9,887 bases of DNA, from positions 1-9,887 of the forward strand of contig JAQBHI010000192.1 of assembly GCA_032127875.1 (NCBI GenBank), written 5' to 3'. The notes below the pieces were generated by a model that was not told the origin of the DNA, ran no database searches, and saw only the letters and a list, made by a program, of their open reading frames with translations. Positions 4,467 to 9,887 of the stretch are shown piece by piece. A program made the translations under genes and the position numbers. Positions within the stretch are counted from its first letter, which is position 1; each line of letters starts with the position of its first letter. This DNA comes from CADEEV01 sp032127875. GTDB taxonomy: Bacteria > Acidobacteriota > Vicinamibacteria > Fen-336.

Positions 4467-5965
4467 CGCCGCGGATCGCGATCTTCGACACGACGCTGCG
4501 CGACGGCGAGCAGTCGCCGGGCTGCAGCATGAACCCCGCCGAGAAGCTGCGGCTGGCACGCCAGATCGAGAAGCTCGGGGTCGACGTGATCGAGGCAGGC
4601 TTCCCGATCGCCTCCCCGGCAGAGGCCGACGCGGTGCGCTCGGTCGCCGAGGAGATCCGCGGCGTCAAGATCGCGGCCCTCGCGCGTGCCCGTGAGCTCG
4701 ACATCGAATGCGCTGGCAAGGCGCTGCGGAGCTCGGCCCGGGCGGTGATCCACACCTTCCTCGCCACGTCTGAGATCCATCTCAAGTACAAGCTGAAGCT
4801 CAGCGCCGACGAGGCGCTGCGCCAGGCCGTCGCCAGCGTGCGGCTCGCCCGCTCGCTCGCGCCCGAGGTCGAGTTCTCGGCGGAAGACGCCTCGCGCACG
4901 GACTACGCCTATCTGCTCGAGGTCCTCCAGGCCGTTCACGAGTCTGGCGCCACGGTCCTGAACGTCCCCGATACCGTCGGCTATTCGCTCCCGAACGAGT
5001 ACGGCGAGATGGTCCGCAGGCTCGTTCACGACATCCCGACGGCCGTGATCTCCGTTCACTGCCACAACGATCTCGGCCTCGCGGTCGCCAACTCGATCGC
5101 GGCGGTCGTCGCCGGCGCGCGCCAGGTCGAGTGCACCATCAACGGCATCGGCGAGCGGGCCGGCAACACCTCGCTCGAAGAGATCGTCATGGCGCTCAAG
5201 GTGCGCCGCGAGACGCTGGGGGCCGACACGGGTGTGCGGACCGAGCTGCTCGCGCCGACGAGCGCAGCACTCTCGGGCGTCACGGGCGTCTGGCCGCAGC
5301 CCAACAAGGCCATCGTGGGCCGCAACGCCTTTGCCCACGAGGCGGGCATCCATCAACACGGGATCCTGGCGAACCCATTGACCTACGAGATCATGACGCC
5401 GGCCAGCGTGGGCGTGCACGAAACGCTGCTGGTGCTCGGCAAGCACTCGGGCAAGCATGCGGTCCAGTCGCGCCTCCACGCCCTGGGCGTGAAGGTTGCA
5501 CCCGAGAAGCTCGAGGAAGTTACGACGCGTGTCAAGGAACTCGCGGATCGCCAGAAGTTCGTCTACGACGACGATCTGCTGGCCTTCGTCGACCACGCCG
5601 TGGAGCGCCGGGCGCACCTGGTCCGCTACCAGACGCTCTCGGGCAACGGCGTGATGCCGACCGCCACGGTCGAGGTCGAAGTCGACGGTGAGCGGCTGAC
5701 CGCCTCGGCGATCGGCAACGGCCCGCTCGACGCCGCGCTCAAGGCCGTGGACGCGGCCCTCGGTATCAGCCTCGTGCTGCTCGACCTGCACACGCGCTCC
5801 GTGGCGAGCGGCAAGGACGCCGTCGCCGAGGTGACGGTGCGCGTGCGCCACGGCGACCAGGAGACGGTCGGCCAGGCGGCCAGCACCGACTCGATCGAGG
5901 CCTCGCTCAAGGCCTATCTCTCGGCGATCGGCGCCGCCCGTCGCGCCCAGGTGGTGGCTGCTTGA
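4463..5965 (+). CDS. leuA: 2-isopropylmalate synthase
   Basis: Condenses acetyl-CoA with 2-ketoisovalerate, the first committed step to leucine. The 500 residues form an N-terminal HMGL-like TIM barrel with FDTTLRDGEQSPG (8-20, metal ligand D14), EAGFPIAS (44-51), metal ligands HCHND (199-203), INGIGERAGNTSLEE (226-240) and GIHQHGI (295-301), followed by GKHSGKHA (326-333). A C-terminal LeuA dimer domain (about 370-490) is the leucine-feedback region in the family. The order and length match LeuA rather than homocitrate or citramalate synthase, though specificity among these relatives is judged from context. It starts at ATG 4463, overlapping the ilvC stop by 4 bases. No clear ribosome binding site is near, so translation probably depends on coupling. 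Its TGA overlaps the leuC TTG. Confidence 0.95.
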   Translation: MTPRIAIFDTTLRDGEQSPGCSMNPAEKLRLARQIEKLGVDVIEAGFPIASPAEADAVRSVAEEIRGVKIAALARARELDIECAGKALRSSARAVIHTFLATSEIHLKYKLKLSADEALRQAVASVRLARSLAPEVEFSAEDASRTDYAYLLEVLQAVHESGATVLNVPDTVGYSLPNEYGEMVRRLVHDIPTAVISVHCHNDLGLAVANSIAAVVAGARQVECTINGIGERAGNTSLEEIVMALKVRRETLGADTGVRTELLAPTSAALSGVTGVWPQPNKAIVGRNAFAHEAGIHQHGILANPLTYEIMTPASVGVHETLLVLGKHSGKHAVQSRLHALGVKVAPEKLEEVTTRVKELADRQKFVYDDDLLAFVDHAVERRAHLVRYQTLSGNGVMPTATVEVEVDGERLTASAIGNGPLDAALKAVDAALGISLVLLDLHTRSVASGKDAVAEVTVRVRHGDQETVGQAASTDSIEASLKAYLSAIGAARRAQVVAA

Positions 5966-7368
5966 ACGAACCGCGCACCCTTCTCGACAAGCTGTGGGGG
6001 GCGCACCTGGTGCGTGCAGCGATGCCGGACGCGCCGGCGATCGTCTACATCGATCTGCACCTGATCCACGAGGTCACCTCGCCGCAGGCCTTCAGAGCGC
6101 TGCGCGAACGCGGCCTGCGCGTGCGCCGGCCGGAGCTGACCTTTGCCACCATGGACCACGCGACGCCGACCGAATTCCAGCGCATCGGGGGGCGCATCGT
6201 GATCGACGACCCGCAGGCCGCCGCGCAGATCAGCGCCCTCGAAGCCAACTGTCGGGACTTCGGCGTGACGCTCTACGGTCTCGACAGCGAGCGGCAGGGC
6301 ATCGTCCACGTGATCGGCCCGGAGCTGGGACTTACACACCCGGGCCGCAGCATCGTCTGCGGCGACAGCCATACCTGCACGCACGGGGCTTTCGGCGCGC
6401 TCGCCTTCGGGATCGGCACGAGCGAAGTGGGTCACGTCCTGGCTTGCCAGAGCCTGCTGCTCGAAAAACCGAAGAGTTTCGCCGTGACTTTCGAGGGCCG
6501 GCTCCCGAAAGGCGTCACCGCCAAGGACTTGATCCTCGGCCTGATCGCACAGATGGGAGCGGGTGGCGCTACGGGACACGCGCTCGAGTTCCGCGGCCGC
6601 GCCGTCGCGGCGCTCTCGATGGAAGAGCGCATGACGCTTTGCAACATGGCCGTCGAGGCCGGCGCACGCACCGGCATGGTGGCGCCCGACGAGACGACCT
6701 TCGCCTACCTGGAGGGGCGGCCGTTTGCCCCGACGGGCGCCGCGTGGGAAGCGGCCGTGGTTCGCTGGCGCGTACTGCGCAGCGACGACGGCGCGCGCTT
6801 CGACCGCGAGCTCCGCTTCGACGCCGCGCAAGTCGAACCGATGATCACCTACGGAACCAGCCCCGGCATGGGCGTCCCGGTGCGCGGCCGGGTCCCCGAG
6901 CCGAACGGCAACGCCTCGCTCGAAAAGGCGCTGCGTTACATGGACCTGAGGCCCGGCGAAACGCTGCTGGGCCACCCGATCGACGTGGTCTTCATCGGCA
7001 GTTGCAGCAACTCGCGGCTCTCGGACCTGCGCCTGGCTGCCAGCGTCTTCAAGGGCCGCCACGTCGCGAAGAGCGTGAGGGCGCTGGTGGTGCCCGGCTC
7101 GCAGCAGGTGAAGAGGCAGGCCGAAGCCGAGGGTCTCGACTACGTCTTCCGCGAGGCGGGAGCCGACTGGCGCGAGGCCGGCTGCTCGATGTGCCTGGCG
7201 ATGAACGGCGACAAGCTGCAACCCGGCCAATACTCGGTCAGCACCAGCAATCGCAATTTCGAGGGCCGCCAGGGCAAAGGCGGGCGCACCTTCCTCGCGA
7301 GCCCGCTCACCGCGGCCGCTTCGGCCGTCGCGGGCCGCATCGCCGACGCCCGCGAGTACGTCTCGTGA
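5962..7368 (+). CDS. leuC: 3-isopropylmalate dehydratase, large subunit
   Basis: Aconitase-family subunit that binds the 4Fe-4S cluster and, with LeuD, isomerises 2- to 3-isopropylmalate. The 468 residues equal the usual length. The start RTLLDKLWGAHLV and VCGDSHTCTHGAFGALAFG (132-150) are family signatures. The cluster ligands are C348 in IGSCSNSRLSDL and C408/C411 in GCSMCLAMN, spaced as in E. coli LeuC. EGRQGKGGRTFLASP (434-448) is the conserved C-terminal motif. Position 157 is Gly in SEVGHVLA, where E. coli has Glu. The start is TTG 5962, overlapping the leuA stop as TTGA and placed at the conserved N-terminus, with AGGTGG upstream. It is followed by leuD with a GTGA overlap, fitting an obligate heterodimer. 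Confidence 0.96.
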   Translation: MNEPRTLLDKLWGAHLVRAAMPDAPAIVYIDLHLIHEVTSPQAFRALRERGLRVRRPELTFATMDHATPTEFQRIGGRIVIDDPQAAAQISALEANCRDFGVTLYGLDSERQGIVHVIGPELGLTHPGRSIVCGDSHTCTHGAFGALAFGIGTSEVGHVLACQSLLLEKPKSFAVTFEGRLPKGVTAKDLILGLIAQMGAGGATGHALEFRGRAVAALSMEERMTLCNMAVEAGARTGMVAPDETTFAYLEGRPFAPTGAAWEAAVVRWRVLRSDDGARFDRELRFDAAQVEPMITYGTSPGMGVPVRGRVPEPNGNASLEKALRYMDLRPGETLLGHPIDVVFIGSCSNSRLSDLRLAASVFKGRHVAKSVRALVVPGSQQVKRQAEAEGLDYVFREAGADWREAGCSMCLAMNGDKLQPGQYSVSTSNRNFEGRQGKGGRTFLASPLTAAASAVAGRIADAREYVS

Positions 7369-7946
7369 GCGAGCCCTTCCGCCGCCTCGAGTCGAGGACC
7401 GTGGTCCTGCCGACCGAGAACATCGACACCGACCAGATCATCCCGGCGCGCTTCCTCACGACTACGACTCGCCTTGGTCTCGGGCAGCAGCTGTTCGCCG
7501 ACTGGCGCTACGACGCCTCCGGAGACACCCGAGCGGACTTCGCTTTGAACCACCCCGCCAGCCAGGGCGCGCAGATTCTCGACGCCGGCCGCAACTTCGG
7601 CTGTGGCAGCTCGCGGGAGCACGCGGTCTGGGCGCTGCGCGACTACGGCTTTCGCGCGGTGATCTCGACCGAAGTAGCCGACATTTTTCGGCGCAATGCG
7701 CTGAAGAACGGCGTCGTGCCCATCGTGCTCGACGCCGCGAGTCACGCCCAGCTCGTCGCGAAGCCGAGCGCCACTGTCATCGTCGATCTCGAGCAGCAGC
7801 TGGTGACGCTCCCGGATGGAGCGCTGGCCCCGTTCGCGATCGAAGCCTTCGCTCGCTACTGCCTCATGGAGGGAGTCGACGAGCTTCAGTTCCTTTTGTC
7901 TCAGGACGCGGCGATCTCGGCGTACGAAGCAAGCATTGGAGGTTAG
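7365..7946 (+). CDS. leuD: 3-isopropylmalate dehydratase, small subunit
   Basis: The swivel-domain partner of LeuC. The 193-residue length and the motifs NIDTDQIIPARFL (19-31), GRNFGCGSSREHAVWAL (75-91) and DIFRRNALKNGVVPI (106-120) are those of bacterial LeuD. The Ser-Ser-Arg-Glu-His segment supplies substrate-binding residues in the family. It starts at GTG 7365, overlapping the leuC stop. The frame is open far upstream, but that part is a shadow of leuC. No strong ribosome binding site precedes the start, so coupling from leuC is likely. The 3' end contains the GGAGG (7938-7942) that serves leuB. Confidence 0.96.
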   Translation: MSEPFRRLESRTVVLPTENIDTDQIIPARFLTTTTRLGLGQQLFADWRYDASGDTRADFALNHPASQGAQILDAGRNFGCGSSREHAVWALRDYGFRAVISTEVADIFRRNALKNGVVPIVLDAASHAQLVAKPSATVIVDLEQQLVTLPDGALAPFAIEAFARYCLMEGVDELQFLLSQDAAISAYEASIGG

Positions 7947-7950
7947 TCCC

Positions 7951-9024
7951 ATGGTCCCCACGGTTGCGGTTCTGCGCGGCGACGGCATCGGCCCCGAGGT
8001 CATCGAGGCCGCCCTCAGCGTGCTGGGGGCGTGTACCCCGGTCCGGGTGCAGGAGGCGCTGATCGGTGGCGCGGCAATCGACGCGACCGGCGATCCGCTT
8101 CCGCCGGTGACGCTCGCGCTGTGTCGCGAGAGCCAGGCCGTGCTGCTCGGAGCCGTGGGCGGACCGCGCTGGGATGCTGGCCCGGTGCGCGCGGAAGCGG
8201 GCCTGCTCGGGCTGCGCCAGGGCCTCGGCCTGTACGCGAACCTGCGGCCGGCGCGCTTCATGGGCCTGCCGACGCCGCTTCGCGACGGTCTCGTGCGCCA
8301 GGCCAATCTGCTCGTGGTCCGGGACCTGGCCGGCGGTGTGTACTTCGGCGAGCCTCGCGGCAACGATGGCGAATCGGCCTTCAACACCTGGCGGCAGACC
8401 CGGGCCGGCACGGCGCGGGTTGCCCAGATCGCCTTTCGCGAGGCTCGCCAGCGCCGGCGTCGCGTGACGTCGGTCGACAAGGCCAACGTGCTCGAGGCCT
8501 CGCAGTTGTGGCGCGCCACCGTGAACGAGGTCGGGCGCTCCTATCCCGACGTCACCCTCGAGCATCGTCACGTCGACGCAATGAGCTTCGAGATGCTGCA
8601 ATCTCCCCAGCGTTTCGACGTGATCCTGGCCGAGAACTTGTTCGGCGACATCCTTTCCGACGAGGCGGCGGCGGTCGTCGGCTCGCTCGGACTGCTGCCG
8701 TCCGCGTCGCTCGGCGACGGCACGCCGCTCTTCGAGCCTGTCCACGGCTCGGCCCCGGCGCTTGCGGGGCGCGGCATTGCCAACCCGACGGGCGCGATCC
8801 TCTCGGTCGCGATGCTGCTGGAGCACGCGCTCGGCCGCGCCGACCTGGCGCGCCTGGTCGAAGAGGCGGTGGCGAGCGCCTTGCGCGAGGCGCGCACGCC
8901 CGACATCGGCGGCAGCGCCACGACGGTGGAAGTGACGGCCCTCGTGCATCGCCACCTGGCGTGGCTGCGCGACACCGGCTCCGCCGCCGAGGGCAGCTTG
9001 CTGTCGTACGAGTGGGGGGTCTAG
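7951..9024 (+). CDS. leuB: 3-isopropylmalate dehydrogenase
   Basis: NAD-dependent oxidative decarboxylation of 3-isopropylmalate to 2-ketoisocaproate. The 357 residues match the family. Motifs are GDGIGPEV (10-17), LYANLRPAR (94-102, substrate arginines), RDLAGGVYFGEPRG (124-137, catalytic Tyr131), SVDKANVLEASQLWR (174-188, catalytic Lys177), metal aspartates D209, D233 and D237 (ENLFGDILSDEAA), and FEPVHGSAP with GIANPTGAI (261-283, NAD site). A C-terminal end of about 15 residues after LAWLRDTG looks less conserved. ATG 7951 follows a good GGAGG (7938-7942) by 8 bases, and the gap to leuD is only 4 bases. The family also includes isocitrate and tartrate dehydrogenases, but context and substrate motifs point to LeuB. 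Confidence 0.96.
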   Translation: MVPTVAVLRGDGIGPEVIEAALSVLGACTPVRVQEALIGGAAIDATGDPLPPVTLALCRESQAVLLGAVGGPRWDAGPVRAEAGLLGLRQGLGLYANLRPARFMGLPTPLRDGLVRQANLLVVRDLAGGVYFGEPRGNDGESAFNTWRQTRAGTARVAQIAFREARQRRRRVTSVDKANVLEASQLWRATVNEVGRSYPDVTLEHRHVDAMSFEMLQSPQRFDVILAENLFGDILSDEAAAVVGSLGLLPSASLGDGTPLFEPVHGSAPALAGRGIANPTGAILSVAMLLEHALGRADLARLVEEAVASALREARTPDIGGSATTVEVTALVHRHLAWLRDTGSAAEGSLLSYEWGV

Positions 9025-9029
9025 GAGCA

Positions 9030-9887
9030 GTGAGCCGAAGCTCGAAGTACATTTGGTGGAACGGTTCGCTCGTGCCCTACGAGCAGGCGCAGCTGCCGTT
9101 CATGACGACGGCCTTGCACTACGGTGGCGCGGTCTTCGAGGGCATCCGCGCCTACCGCGGCGACGCGGGCACGGCGATCTTCCGGCTGCGCGAGCATATC
9201 CTCCGGCTCTTCGACTCGGCCCGCATCTTCGGCCTGCCGGAGATCGGCTACTCGGTCGAAACGCTGATGGCTGCCTGCGACGAGGTCGTCGCGGCCAACG
9301 ACTTCGGCGACTGCTACCTGCGACCTGTGGTCTTCATCGCGGACGGCGGCTGGAACCTGACCACAGTGGACGTGAAGCTCGGCCTGGGCATCGCGGCCTG
9401 GGAGTGGGCTGCCTATCTGGGTAGCGAGGCGCGCGAGAAGGGCGTCCGCGCCAACGTCGCTTCCTTCACGCGGCACCACCCCAACGTGATGATGACCAAG
9501 GCCAAGATCTCCGGAAACTACGCGAACAGCATCCTCGCGAAGACCGAGTCGATGCGGCTCGGCTTCGACGAGGCGATCCTGCTCGACCCGCAGGGCTTCG
9601 TGGCCGAGTGCACGGGTGAGAACCTGTTCCTCGTGAAGGGCGGGACGATCGTCACGCCGGGCGCCGCGACCATCCTCGAAGGCATCACGCGCGACGCCCT
9701 GCTCACGATCGCGAAGGACCTGGGCTACGAGGTGCGCGAGGCGGCACTCTCGCGTGACCAGCTGTACGCGGCGGACGAGGTGTTCGTGTGCGGCACCGCG
9801 GCCGAGGTCGTGGCCTTGCGCGAGATCGACTTCCGACGCATCGGGACCGGGGCCATGGGTCCGGTCGCGGCACGGCTGCAGCACACC
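9030..9887 (+). CDS. ilvE: Branched-chain amino acid aminotransferase (partial at window end)
   Basis: A PLP fold-type IV transaminase for the last step of Val, Leu and Ile synthesis. The 286 visible residues run off the window; roughly 20 C-terminal residues should be missing. Signatures are the N-terminal YIWWNGSLVP, ALHYGGAVFEGIRAY (28-42), the PLP lysine K159 in TKAKISGNYANS (156-167), FVAECTGENLFLV (190-202), LEGITRDALL (216-225) and CGTAAEV (254-260). It starts at GTG 9030, 5 bases after the leuB stop. TAGGAG is unusually close to it (9022-9027) and a G-run (9014-9019) lies slightly farther, so initiation may lean on coupling. The N-terminus aligns with the family from this start. Related fold-type IV enzymes (D-amino acid transaminase, aminodeoxychorismate lyase) are less likely given the operon. 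Confidence 0.95.
   Translation, partial: MSRSSKYIWWNGSLVPYEQAQLPFMTTALHYGGAVFEGIRAYRGDAGTAIFRLREHILRLFDSARIFGLPEIGYSVETLMAACDEVVAANDFGDCYLRPVVFIADGGWNLTTVDVKLGLGIAAWEWAAYLGSEAREKGVRANVASFTRHHPNVMMTKAKISGNYANSILAKTESMRLGFDEAILLDPQGFVAECTGENLFLVKGGTIVTPGAATILEGITRDALLTIAKDLGYEVREAALSRDQLYAADEVFVCGTAAEVVALREIDFRRIGTGAMGPVAARLQHT

Noticed and set aside
7816..7950. Upstream extension of the leuB frame into leuD
   Set aside because: The GDGIGPEV N-terminal motif, the GGAGG site and ATG 7951 fix the start; the extra 45 codons are an off-frame reading of leuD.

Overview
The window is GC-rich bacterial DNA. It is dominated by one long plus-strand operon for branched-chain amino acid synthesis, preceded by a short accessory region and a well-formed transcription attenuator. 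Every gene I can support is on the plus strand. The clustered order ilvB-ilvN-ilvC-leuA-leuC-leuD-leuB-ilvE, frequent GTG/TTG starts and 4-base stop/start overlaps suit a high-GC Gram-negative lineage of the deltaproteobacterial/myxobacterial type or another uncultivated phylum. I cannot place it more precisely from sequence alone.

Layout. Bases 1-695 hold the end of a small unknown protein and a small nucleotidyltransferase, joined by an ATGA overlap; this is the arrangement of a two-gene toxin-antitoxin-like or MNT-type pair. Bases 696-1193 (498 bases) hold no full-length gene but are full of structure: a hairpin-like repeat; the first ~17 codons of a RibD-C/dihydrofolate-reductase-like gene with a good ribosome binding site but no continuation; a TTGACA promoter whose 17-bp spacer is filled by a TetR-type palindrome; a 42-codon Leu/Ile-rich leader peptide; two mutually exclusive RNA hairpins (antiterminator and intrinsic terminator); and an 8-codon mini-ORF with a strong Shine-Dalgarno sequence that overlaps the ilvB start. 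From 1194 to the window end runs the operon itself, truncated at 9887 inside ilvE.

How the genes work together. IlvB/IlvN (acetohydroxyacid synthase) and IlvC (ketol-acid reductoisomerase) make the dihydroxy acids. IlvD, the dehydratase that follows, is not in the window. LeuA, LeuC/LeuD and LeuB convert 2-ketoisovalerate to 2-ketoisocaproate. IlvE transaminates the keto acids to Val, Leu and Ile. The leader peptide and attenuator upstream would tie transcription of the whole set to charged tRNA supply. The geometry suggests that leucine tRNA is the main signal.

The most interesting part is 920-1197, where possible repressor control, a near-leaderless leader peptide, attenuation and a coupled mini-ORF are packed into under 300 bases. 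The core enzymes are ordinary and confidently identified. I saw no CRISPR array, tRNA, rRNA, insertion sequence or phage gene.
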